A DNA stretch of 64,000 bases, from positions 960,953-1,024,952 of the forward strand of contig WFMF01000012.1 in NCBI GenBank assembly GCA_011033025.1, written 5' to 3'. The stretch comes from Beroe forskalii. Taxonomy: Eukaryota > Ctenophora > Nuda > Beroida > Beroidae. The first letter of the stretch is position 1, and each line of letters starts with the position of its first letter. The notes beneath the pieces are model-generated. The model did not search any database. It was not told the DNA's origin and saw only the letters and a list, made by a program, of their open reading frames with translations. The position numbers were made by a program, and so were the translations under genes. Below are positions 28,530 through 40,600 of the stretch, piece after piece.

Positions 28530-29280
28530 AACACGTATATCCCTGTGTGGCTCACGCGGTGCGCTTCCCCAGCACAGTGTGTCCGGTAGGGAAGCGCGCG
28601 GCGCTTACACACACCTATGCGGGCGTAGTAAAAACAGGTGAACTAACGGACTGCCCTTTTGCCCAAACGGAATGCCCAAGTGCCCCAACGAAGTTATAGT
28701 GCCCTAACGTGGTGCCCTGAGTGCCCTGACGTGTTGTTAAACACGTCAGTGTAGCGCCGCGCACGTAGGCACACCTATACGGGCTTAGGAACCTGACGTG
28801 ACAAGGTTCTTTGCAAAGAACCTTGTCACGTCTGATGTCTGAGCACTCAGGGCACCTAGGGCACTACGTTCCTAAGCCCGCATAGGTGTGTGTACGCGCG
28901 CGGCGCTACACTGAGGAAGCGCGCCGCGCAACGCAAACAGGGATATACGTGTTTAGCAAGGCACTTCGTTGCTAAACACGTATATCCCTGTGTGCAGCTC
29001 GCGCGGCGCACTGTCCCGTAGGGAAGTTAAGCGCGCGGCAGGTACACACACCTTTGCGGGCTTTGGAAGGCACTACGTTAGCCGCGCCGCGGCAAACGAC
29101 GGCGCGGCGCGCGCGCAGAACAGGGCACTGGTTATGGCAACTTATGAGGAAGCGCGCCGCGCAACGCAAACAGGGGTATACGTGTTAAGCAAAACACGCA
29201 CGCACGCGCGTTTCCTTCGGCAGACGCGCGCGCCCGCCGAAGGCGGAGGGATCGGACAACGACACAACGTCTGACAACAC
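28530..29280. repeat. second GC-rich CGCGCGGCGC repeat cluster with perfect hairpin
   Basis: The cluster carries the same motifs as 17335-18215: GCTAAACACGTATATCCCTG, CGCGCGGCGC blocks and ACACACCTATGCGGGCTTAG, in both orientations. At about 28796-28831 lies a perfect inverted repeat, ACGTGACAAGGTTCTTTG followed by its complement. The flanking copies at about 28735-28790 and 28860-28915 are also inverted relative to each other, so the whole segment can fold. Confidence 0.75.
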
Positions 29281-29653
29281 GCACCTTGGATATAAGGTGC
29301 AGCGCAGAAACGAAAGAGGAACGTTTATTAGTTATATTTAAAGAATGATTGTGTTACTTAAAAGTTAAATTATTGTATTAATCTAATAATTTTTCACAGA
29401 GTGGCTGGCTTTCTTTGGTTCATGGTATATTATCAAAAACAAAAAGGCACACATTTTGCCCTCAGACACCAGACTCCTAGCTCCTATGTAGTGTGTATAT
29501 TGTGAATTTTGAAAGCAATATAAATGGGTACCTTATACCTCGACCAAAGGAATATCTTATATCAATAATTAAACTTTTCTGGTATGAATATTCACCATTT
29601 AGGATAACTTTTTTTTCTTGTTCATAATATGGTCAATTGAATCTGACCTTTTT

Positions 29654-30630
29654 TTAAGGGGGGGTTCAACCCATATTTTTTGGAAAACACGTTTCTGAGA
29701 TAACGGTTGACCCAAAAGGTATACCCCGTGGGCCAACTTTTTGGCCAGGTATAATACCCCCAGACCCATTGGCGCCGCCGTGGCGCCATGCCCAAATATG
29801 GGCACAAAATGGGCATATTTTTTCAAAAGCAACTTGGGCGGGATTTGAGGTGTGCAATCGATAGATAATGGTCCCCTGAGTTACCATAACAAATTTGAAG
29901 TCGATATCTCAAAAAATGGCCGAGTTATGGCCGAAAAACGTATGCCCATATATGGGCATACGCGCGTCACGCAAGCCTATTTTAGCCCATAACTTGGCCA
30001 AATATCAATATTTTTGTATGAAACCAACTTTATTCGATAAATAGCGTTGAGTTACTTATTCTCTGCAAGTTTGGGGTTGATTGCTGCTAAAATGGCAATT
30101 TGAGGTCCAAAAAACCTCTAAAAACCACAAAATCGCCATTTTCTCAGTTCGCATTTTTTCCAAAGTGCACTTTACTCAAATGCTTATAACTTCGGCTATG
30201 AATGATATTTTTGCATAATTCTTTTTTACGTGAAACTAGACTAAATTCCTCAGATACAAATGGAGCCGGATTTTTAAGTTAGGCCTTCAAAAATTTTTGA
30301 CGCCAAAAGCGCCAAATTTTTGGCAAAAATTTGGCGCTTTTGGCGCCAAAAATTTTGAAGGCCTAACTCAAAAATCCGGCTCCATTTTGTATCTAGGAAT
30401 TTAGTCTAGTTTCACGCAAAAAGAATTATGCAAAAATCATCCCGCCTAAGTTGCTTTTGAAAAAATATGCCCATTTTGTGCCCATATTTGGGCATGGCTA
30501 CTTGGCGGCGCCAATGGGTCTGGGGTATTATACCTGGCCAAAAAGTTGGCCCACGGGGTATACCTTTTGGGTCAACCGTTATCTCAGAAACGTGTTTTCC
30601 AAAAAATATGGGTTGAACCCCCCCCCTTAA
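29654..30630. mobile_element. 977-bp asymmetric foldback element
   Basis: The ends TTAAGGGGGGGTTCAACCC and its inverse complement form arms of about 190 bases (29654-29845 and 30440-30630). The flanking 8-mer ACCTTTTT is present on both sides (29646-29653 and 30631-30638), although in low-complexity surroundings. A second hairpin at about 30200-30440, centred on GGCGCTTTTGGCGCC-like sequence, directly abuts the right arm, while about 350 bases of unpaired sequence separate it from the left arm. This asymmetry suggests one side has lost a segment. There is no transposase frame. Confidence 0.8.
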
Positions 30631-31536
30631 ACCTTTTTTTAGAACCTTTTTTTTAAACCTTTTAAAACAACACGGTCGCAAGTCCGTGTGCCACAGTGTC
30701 AGCTTTCATTACACCATATCATTTTTGGTGTCTCATTAAGATTTGTTTGGATCTACCTAGATCTCTGATGAAGGTATCTCACTTGGATCCTGTCAAAGAC
30801 TAAGGAAAGAGCTGTTGGAAAGTTTTGTGGCTTGACTGTACAAAGATGACTGTATTTGTATCCCAAAGATAACTTTTTAATTTATTTTTTTAATGCCAGG
30901 GAATGTTTTTAACATTAATAATTGGTCAGTTTGTAATGATCTGGATTCCTAAGCCGCATAGGTGTGTGTACGCGCACGGCGCTTCCCTATGGGACAATAG
31001 TCTTAGTAAAACGGCCAAGGTCGGTTTAATCAGCCATGCTGAGCATAGAGACTATCCCTAATACACTAGGCTAAGGGTGTGAACTCTTGGGTGGTTTTTA
31101 GGCCACCCGACAGCGGGTTATATCCTGGGCTGAGAGCAGAATCCAGTCCTGGACCACACAGGTCTGGGATTCTACCAACGCCCCTGGCTTCAAACGGACT
31201 GCAAAGCAAGTCAATGCTTGCCTGCAGATTAGGTCAGCTATCAGCCCGAAGGTGGCTATGTACCACCTCCCCTTCGTCTAGTGGATCACAGAGTGGCCTG
31301 ACCCAACCAGACTGTGAAAATCATATTCCCATCAATTGGGATTTAACTGGGCTCAATGGGCAAAGCCCAGTTCCAGGATACTGCCTGTAACAGAAGACAA
31401 AGAACCGTTGAAAATGTTGTAAATGTTGTTAATGTTGCCGTTGTTATCCTTATATCTGTTGTTGTTGCTGTCGATGTTGTTTTGAGCAGAGCATGGGTCC
31501 TTTGGCTATCCTTTGACATTTCCTTGTGCCTGATTG

Positions 31537-33470
31537 GCTCGGGCTAAGCAAAAGTATATAACATGGTTAAATTATATTCTTGTGTTTAAGAAAAGAAATC
31601 TTAAATGACGTTGTCAAGCTAACATTGAGGCAAAAATATCGATAAAATATGAACATATACCGTTTTAAGTCATTTAATAGCTGTAAAAGCAAAGCATTGA
31701 TTGGAGGCAGTCTACTAGCTGTGTGTTTAATGGGACAAGGGCTACATTACAAGTGACACGCATGAAAATACTCGCAGCATTATCATAAATTACAAAACTG
31801 TTATCAGTGTAATACCAACTATAAAGGCTGAGTGTGATACACAAATTACACGCAGGTGATTCAGAATTGAAATAGACACATAAAATCTTTTAGGAATAAG
31901 ATAAGCCGTAAAAAACTTGTCATAATATGTTAGTGTATAGAGATAATTGAATTAACAGTGGTTTGAGAGTTGAATGGTTGGATTGATAATGTTTAGTTTG
32001 TTTTCAAATGCTCTCAAGGAGCGGGCGGTCAGCCTGGCAGTTCTGACATGTGTACCAGAATGTGTGAATGACAATGCAGTCTTAGCTCGGGCTAAGCGAA
32101 AGTATATAACACTAGCAGGCCCGTTGGGCCTGCAAGTACAAAGCTCACTCGGCGCTGCTACGCAGCACCTCGTTCGCAAATTTTAGACATGACCATTGAA
32201 ATTGATTGTACTCTTTTTTTAAACCTTGAATTGCTCCTAACGATTGATTTCACAACTGCAGTTACTACTGTCATCACCGACTAAGTATTGATTATCGGCC
32301 ACAATTTTATGAAAACAATCCATCTGAAATATCCTCCGTTATTCAAGTTATGCCCATTCTCCATCTTGAGATCGTGAATTTGAAGTTTAGAAATCGTCAA
32401 ATTTTCAAAAACTACAGCACAGCACTTAACAGTAGTAGCGTAATAGAAAGCACTCGCATAGAACTGATTATAATCTGCACGTGCAAAAAAGTTAGTTTCC
32501 ATAGCAACGGCACCAATATGCACCATTTAGCCTTAATTTCTCTTGATATTTACTTGACAAGCTCAAAAAAATTTACAGCGACTGGGAAAAAACGCAGAAC
32601 TTCACTTTATATATAAGAAGACTAGCAGGCCCGTTGGGCTTACATACACAAAGCTCACTCGGCGCTACTACGCAGCACCTCGTTCGCAAATTTCAAACCC
32701 CGCAACTCAAATCAACTAAATAATTTTTACCACATCAAAAAATTCCAATCACACTAAAAGTTATGGAGCTCCGAAATCAAAACAGCATTAAACCGTAATG
32801 AACGCGCGCGCAATTAATCTGCACGTGCAGAATATCTGTATCCATAGCAATGGCGCGACTGAGCCCGGCTTAGCCTTTGTTTCTCTTGATATGTACTTGG
32901 CAAGCTCAATTTTTAATTGTGTACGGCGGCACATACAAACATTATTCACGTGTGACTTTACTTTATATATAAGATGGTTAAATTATATTCTTGTGTTTAA
33001 GAAAAGAAATCTTAAATGACGTTGTCAAGCTAACATAGAGGCGAAAATATCGAAAAATTATGAACATATTTTATAGCTGTAAAAGCAAAGCATTGATTGG
33101 AGGCAGTCTACTAGCTGTGTGTTTAATGGGACAAGAGCTACATTACAAGTTACAAGCATGAAAATACTCGCAGCATTATCATAAATTACAAAACCGTTAT
33201 CAGTGTAATACCAACTATAAAGGCTGAGTATGATACACAAATTACACGCAGGTGATTCAGAATTGAAATAGACACATAAAATCTTTTAGGAATAAGATAA
33301 GCCGTAAAAAACTTGTCATAATATGTTAGTGTATAGAGATAATTGAATTAACAGTGGTTTGAGAGTTGAATGGTTGGATTGATAATGTTTAGTTTGTTTT
33401 CAAATGCTCTCAAGGAGCGGGCGGTCAGCCTGGCGGTTCTGACATGTGTACCAGAATGTGTGAACGATAA
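31537..33470. repeat. 548-bp tandem duplication, second copy interrupted
   Basis: Copy A is 31537-32084. Copy B starts at 32085 with the same GCTCGGGCTAAGC sequence, is interrupted at about 32110, and resumes at about 32973 with ATGGTTAAATTATATTC, running to about 33465. The copies differ by a few substitutions and a small deletion near 33070. Neither encodes a recognisable protein. Confidence 0.85.
32111..32973. mobile_element. two head-to-tail SINE-like units
   Basis: Two units begin with ACTAGCAGGCCCGTTGGGC (32111 and 32621), share GCTCACTCGGCGCT and CTACGCAGCACCTCGTTCGC close behind, share internal ATCTGCACGTGCA and TTTCTCTTGATAT stretches, and end with CACTTTATATATAAGA-like tails. Unit 1 is about 510 bases and unit 2 about 350. 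They sit exactly inside copy B of the tandem duplication. The class is uncertain: a retroposed SINE, or a Penelope-type fragment, which often occur as tandem pairs. Confidence 0.65.
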
Positions 33471-33869
33471 CTGGGATATATGTGTTTAGCAATGATCTGG
33501 ACTTTTTTCAAAAAGTTAGAAATATTTTGACTTCAGATAATATTATCGTTTATTAATCAAAAATTAATTGGCAAATCACAAATGAAGCTTGATGATTTTG
33601 ACATTCTTGTAAAAAATATTCGAGTTGATATAATTAAGTCAAAATTATTTGATTCTATTATATCAATGGAAATTATCCGAACAAAGCTGTTCTCATCCAT
33701 CTTGAGACTATCCTTCCTTAAGAAATGCAGAACTCTCAAAAGACCACCTCAGACTTTCAGAATTAAGTATAATATCAGATTCAAATTTCCAATCTTATCG
33801 ATACCATATATTTTCACTATAAGTAGCTTTACTTCACTTGTCTCAGGATGTGTTGAGGCTGCTCCTCGG

Positions 33870-34010
33870 AGATCCTGAAGATGATTCATAGCTTTGATAG
33901 GGTCAATCTTAAAGTTATGTTTCGAAACTGTCAGTTGATATTGTGGAGCAGCTATTTGGCTTGAATCATAATTTTTACTTTCAATGAAAGGCAGCAGTTT
34001 TATTAGATAT
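33870..34010. repeat. inverted copy of PCNX4 intron 1 sequence
   Basis: About 140 bases (from ATCCTGAAGATGATTCATAG to AGGCAGCAGTTTTATTA) match the reverse complement of 16290-16440, in intron 1 of PCNX4, with moderate substitution. Neither copy is coding. It is probably a dispersed repeat shared by both sites; no boundaries or target duplications were defined. Confidence 0.65.
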
Positions 34011-34615
34011 CGTTTAATTAAAAATTATAAATTTTAACAAAGTGACATTATTGAAATTTTGCAATAAAACAACTTTTGAAAAATAGTATTTTATGAAAAA
34101 TACACATTTTAAGCACTTTTCAAGTGATTTATTTGGCTATTTGCAGAGGTTTTGGCTGTGTGTGCATAGCCTCCAGCAGTGTAAATTTTTGCATACAAAT
34201 CATGGTCTACTATTAATGTGAAACAGGTTTGGAGAAGTATATAATAAGTAAGCATATATCAACAATTAAACTTTGACACGATTTCTTGAGAAATACTATG
34301 TAAGAACAGCCCAAAACTATGTAAGAACAGCCAAATACTATGTAAGAACAGCCAAATCCAAATGAGTCACACCTAGATGATTGGTATGCAGGCATCTTCA
34401 GTCCAATACCTACCTCAGCTTTCAGGGTGTTTAAATTGCGAGAGCTTTTCATGAGGTAGGCCCCCAGCAGTCACCCCTGGTACCAGGGTAAAGCACTGTC
34501 AAGTGCAGTGACCACCATCTACATCTAAAACTAAATGAAATGTTAATGTTGAAAACTAATGAAGGTATGGAAGAAAAGACAAGCAGTCCTACTTGAAAAA
34601 TATTTCAAAAACTAA

Positions 34616-37600
34616 ATGGCTAGTTTAAGGAATGATGAGTGGAGAGACTATGATGATGTTGATGAAAATTCCTTCACAGAAATCTCGGTATGTTATTAAT
34701 CTGCTCATATCAATTAAATGTAGAATTAAACTCGATTGATTTAAAATTTGCTGTGCTGGTTGCCCTAATATAATGTCTTTGTGAGCAGTGATGGTTGAAT
34801 ACCATAACTCTTAAACTAAACAAAACTATAAAAAACTAAAAAAGTATGAGAGCTAGCAATATAAGGTGTCTGCATAGATGTTGGTTAATCAATTGAATTG
34901 AAAAACTGAAAACATGCATAAGTGGTCTTGCCGGTTCTTCTTCCTAATTGTACAATTATATTCATAATATTTATCCTTCAAATCCAAGCTCATGTTCAAG
35001 CACTTATGCTTGTCGAAAATTCAATGATTTGATTGATCAACTGACATCTCCCTGGCCACTTTCTTCAAGATGTCTATTGCTGCATATGTATTTAAAAGAT
35101 CTAAGGGGCCCTTAGATCTTTAAAATACATATGCAGGTAGAAATCTTGAAAGAAATTTTTCTCTTCAATTTGAATACCTAATAAAGGTACCTACAAGATT
35201 TGATATATATCCACTAAAAATAGGAACAAATTATTAACATGATATTTTCAGCCTCTTCTTGTTTCACAAAAAAGAGAACAACTTTCATCACCATCTATCA
35301 TTGAGGTAATGCTTACAAAAGAAGTTATTTCCCTACAATGTTTAGAATTAAGGCTGAGGTTCCTGATGATAAGAAACACTGCTAAGTGTGAAGGTCCTAA
35401 GAGCTATAATGCCTTCATATTGAGATTATAAGATTATTGGGCAAAATATTGGGCAAAAATTATTGGGCAAGAAAAAGCTGCACTGTACACACTATAGGTG
35501 TTAGACATGGCATTGTTAACCATTCAAAATGTGTTTGAGTACAGTATAGATACTTTGAACCTTTCCACCAAATGAAAGCTTATCCATTAGAAATCAAATA
35601 TAGTACCAATTTCTAACTTCTTGTATTATTATTATTAAGTCGTTAACTTATGTTTTGAATATTAACTCAAGTTAATATAAAAAAGCTAATATTCTTTTCA
35701 GAGTTTGGATTATGACAGATGCCCCAATGAGCCTTACATGGCTTTTATCTCTACTAAAACTAAATCAGTAAGTCATTTAACTGATGTTTATACCTCAAAA
35801 AATGTGTTGATATTGCTATAATGAACATCTAACAATTGACTGTGGATATCTGATAATCTTATTAGAAAATGAAAATTTAGTACTGTAATTTGCAGCCTGA
35901 CATATTTCGATAAGACTTATTCTTTCCGTGCAGACTCGATGAGAAGCAATTCTTACTTTCTAAATACTTACTTATTAAGTGGAAGAGCTTTCAAATTTGA
36001 GTCTATTCAGAAAGACTCCAATGCAGCACACTTCTAGACTACTACAATTAGATAATTCATAATAGGCATAACTTTTTAATCTTCCCAGTTGGTGAGGTGG
36101 CTTAATCTCAAGGATTGGATAATGTTTGGTGTTATTGGTATCACTACGGGTGTTGTTGCATTTGCAATTGACATGGGTGTAAAGTACCTGTCTGAAGCTA
36201 AATTTCATACAACATTCAGTTTTGAGTATATTCGAGTTATCTTAGGAATGAAATTAGAAAGATTTGTCATAGTTATTATCTCCATCCTGACAAGGACAGC
36301 AACCCCTTTGTACAGTTAAAAAACAGAAAAAAAACTTGCGTTTGAAATAGTAAAGGAAGCATCTGAGAGCTTCAAAACCCATCTTAAACGATTCCTCGTC
36401 AAATTCCACGTGGGAATCGACCCATCTCGAGTGAATTTGTATACCAAAATCTCGAAATATTCTCCCTCGAATATAACCTTGCCAGGACACTATACTTACA
36501 GCTAAGATGAGAGAATTTAATATAAGTCCATGTAAGAAGTGTCTCTGTTGTGCCACAGTACAAATCAGAGTTATATTAACAACTTGATATCACAGTTGTA
36601 TCCGAGTACAGTGACACGATAATGGTACCAATGATGATATACGTGGCATTTTCCCTCCTGTACTGCTTGATTGCCGCTGCTGCCGTAGCTGTCACGGTAA
36701 GATGGGCCACAGATTGTCAGACTGGGCTGAGAATGGGATCGTTAGATTGTGATAATTCAAATTATCTTTTCATCTATGATATTATTGTCAGGTATCATTC
36801 ATGCTGAAAGACGCTATTTTGATAACTAAATGTTAGGGAGTTGGGGGCGAATCCTTCACACCTCTGACCTAACAACTCCTTCCAGCCTGAAGCAGCTGGC
36901 AGTGGCATTCCAGAAATTAAGTGCTATTTAAACGGGATAAGAGTAAGTTTTGATGCTTACCAAAGCAATTATGATTCAAGTTCTCTTGTTTTTAAGTTTT
37001 TAGGAACTAACCTTTCACATTAAAGCACAGATTACTCTATATTATACTTTTATAGGTACTATGATTACTTAATGATCATCTTGAAATTTTAGCTACCAAA
37101 AGTGGTGCGAATAAAGACATTGGCCTGCAAGGCGTTTGGAGTTTTGTTTAGTGTAGCTGGAGGTACAAGCGATGGGATTAGTATTGTGTGACGATAATAA
37201 ATAATTACTAATTATTATGACATGATTATTTGATAGAGCAGTTGTTGATAAGTCAACTCATTGATTACTGTAACAATTCAAGAAAATACTAATTTCCGTT
37301 GTATGTCCAATTGCTTGTTGCCGCTGCGAACTTAGTGATTATTTTACTAGAGTACTGTGTACAGGCACTTTTTAGACGTGCATCATTTCTTTTATTCTTT
37401 CTTTTATTTCCCGCTGTATTCTTGTAATGAAATAAAAATTTCGAAAAAGCATCCTTGATTATTGATTGATTTGCACAGGTTTGCCGTGTGGTAAGGAAGG
37501 ACCCATGATTCACAGTGGCGCAGCGCTTGGAGCAGGCATTCCAGAGGTAATAGTGGCGCTGTGATGATGTGATATTCTGTTTACATAGAGGTCGTATCCT

Positions 37601-40600
37601 GCTTTGTTTTTATTGATAGGAGAGCAGCTGCTGCTGTTTAATGTCTGATGAATCCCATTCCAGCGATTTTTAAAAGCTGATTTTTCCCTCTGCCCCTTTT
37701 TTTATTATAAAAACTGAATAATATCGTGCTCTGTGCGAATAAATGAAATTTTCCGGAAGCCTACTTCATCCCACACTTGGTGCAGCTTGATACTTGAAAG
37801 TTGGTCATATATGCACCTCTAATATGATAAAGGTTACATTCCTTATTGAAAAATTCATTATTTAATGGGTTTTCAATCACATCCCCATCCTTCTGTCCAG
37901 GGTTTGAGTAGGCTCCTGAAGAAGATGGGCTACACTGATTCCTTCTTTGGTGTTCATGACGACAGAGTCAAGAGAGACTTCATATCCGCTGGTGCTGCCC
38001 ATTGGAGCATTGTAAATCAAATTCATGTCGAGATTTGTTCCTAACGTGAAACTAGGGACGTTATACTTTTATATACGTATAAGATATACCTATGAAATTC
38101 TTAGTAAACTTTTAATTTTTCAAATTGTACTATTATATAGGTATTTAGTAGGTATTTAGTCGTTTTGTTTGTTCTCTATACTTTCCATATCAACAAAGCG
38201 GCATGTTCTGGCAGGTGCTGCAGCAGGAGTATCCGCCGCGTTCGGTGCCCCTCTGGGAGGTGTCCTTTTCAGTCTGGAGGAGGGCAGCTCCTTCTGGAAC
38301 CAAGCTCTTACCTGGAAAACTGTAAGTACTGTGTCTGGGTTCTAGCATACCGCTGTAGTAATTGGTAGTGTATTTTGAAATAATCACTATTGAAGTATTG
38401 AATCATTCACATCCCACATTAGATGTTTCGATTTGCTGGCGACACTCTCTGGTCGAAGTACTATATAATTTTGACAGAATTGATCTATATTTATATATTC
38501 AATATATTTAAAAGCCCTTAGCGGTGCCCTTACGAGGGTTTTCAATCAAACACTCAAATTAATTCCCTCTGTCCATTATTAAGGTCACTATATTTAAAAA
38601 AGCATTGTGGTGTTTCAGTTGTTTTGCAGCATGTGCAGTGCTTTCGTCCTGCAAATACTGAAGTCTACTGTTGTGACAAACTCGGCAAAGATTGGCAGCA
38701 AGTACTCAGGACTAATCAACTTCGGAGAGTTTAAGGTACAAAATGGAAATACTGATCTACGGGATTTAAAAATGATTTAAAACTCCCAGAATCAGTCAGC
38801 CCTTTTTTGAAAACAAAAAAAAATCGCCTTTGATTTGCGATATAATATCACTTCCACCCCCCATTTCCTACAATGTTTCTAATTTGTTAGGGTTTATCTC
38901 GCACGTAGCGTCCATCTAGCGCTCTACTATACTCTACAGATTTCCAGAATCCACTAGATTTCCTCGTTGTTTCACCGGTCGCCTTCTTTCCCTGCACCAC
39001 CACGCTGTCTTAGCCAACACCATCAGGATAACCAGGACCCCTGCGCTCCATACCCCCGCCTGTAGCCATCCTGTCCATCCCTTACTCGTATTGCAGCCAC
39101 CTTCCGTTACCATGGTCCTTATTTCGCCCTCCTGCTGTTGGATGAATCTCTCCATTTGTTCCAGGTCCACGGCCGATATAACCCTTGTCTTTCGTTGTAG
39201 CCAACTGCCATCCCCGATGTCCATAGATACCGACATTACTTGATTGTCTCGGCCCCTGAATAGTTGTTTGCCCACCAAAATCTCGTTGTGATCTCCATAT
39301 CTCCAGAAAAGGGTAGACTGTGCAGTCTTTTTTAGAGTTTGTAGTTTTCCCTCCTTATCTGGTGTCTTCACCACTTCTCTCGTACGGATCATCATACCTG
39401 CCCGGCTCTGTATGACTTTTGTTTCGCACGTTATGGCATTCACATCACATTTTTCCATTTCATCCAGACATGTTACTTTCTCAGAAGGGCTCGGTGGGCA
39501 GACCTTTAAATTTCCTTTGATGTCACATTCCACCCCATCGTATTTACGAGCTCCTCCCAAATAAAACAACTATCATAAACCTATCATACAACATACTCAC
39601 TCACCGCTCCCTCACCGCTCCCTCACCGCTCACTCACCGCTCACTCACCGCTCCCTCACCGCTCACTCACCGCTCCCTCACCGCTCCCTCACCGCTCACT
39701 CACCGCTCACTCACCGCTCCCTCACCGCTCACTCACCGCTCCCTCACCGCTCCCTCACCGCTCCCTCACCGCTCACTCACTGCTCACTCACCGCTCACTC
39801 ACTGCTCACTCACTGCTCACTCACTGCTCCCTCACCGCTCACTCACCGCTCACTCACCGCGCTAAATCGCTCGCGCACTGCGTAAGGTTCATTAGAACGA
39901 ATAAACTTTGCATCTGCCAATCATTTTTCAATGAAGACTCCGAACTCATATCTTTGTGGAAATTTTTCAATAGATTTTATATGAAGTAGATGTACTAAGG
40001 AAGTTAGATAGGTTTACAAGTGAAGATCTTACCCCATCTTTTTCAGTGTCTTGATGGCTCTAACGAGTGTATGTTGTGGGGGCCCTACGATTTGGTGGTA
40101 TTCGTCATCATGGGAGGGATAGGTGGGCTTCTGGGAGCCCTCTTCAACCAGCTCAACTACTACCTAACCAAGTACAGATTCAAACATGTCAACACCAAGG
40201 GAAAGGGAGTGAGAGTGCTGGAGGTCGCACTGGTCGGTATCACCATCAGTGCTCTGAGTTATACCCTCATCAATATGGCTGGGCAATGCATGCATTGGGA
40301 TGTGAGCAGGTAAAACAATAGCTTACTTTATAGCACTCGTAAATTCCAAATGCCCCAATTTTCCATTCACTCTTCCAGTGAATCGAAAATTACTGTATAT
40401 TGTTTTCCTTATTCTTTCTGTAAAGGTTCATTATCGAAAGGTTTCCAAATTCTAATGCCGGAGCTTTCGAAGGTTGACTTGTTATCCCAACCCCAGCATG
40501 GATAGTGATTTAGCTAATCTAACGGAGCGATGGTTTTGTCCGAAGGCCGGAGGGCTTTATAACGACTACGCTACAGTGGCTTACAAGCCTCAAGAAGAAA

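Noticed and set aside
31079-31390. 103-codon frame in a moderately GC-rich block
   Set aside because: Composition is proline/serine-rich without a domain, and the next frame is a GTTGTT repeat; more likely part of an unclassified repeat.
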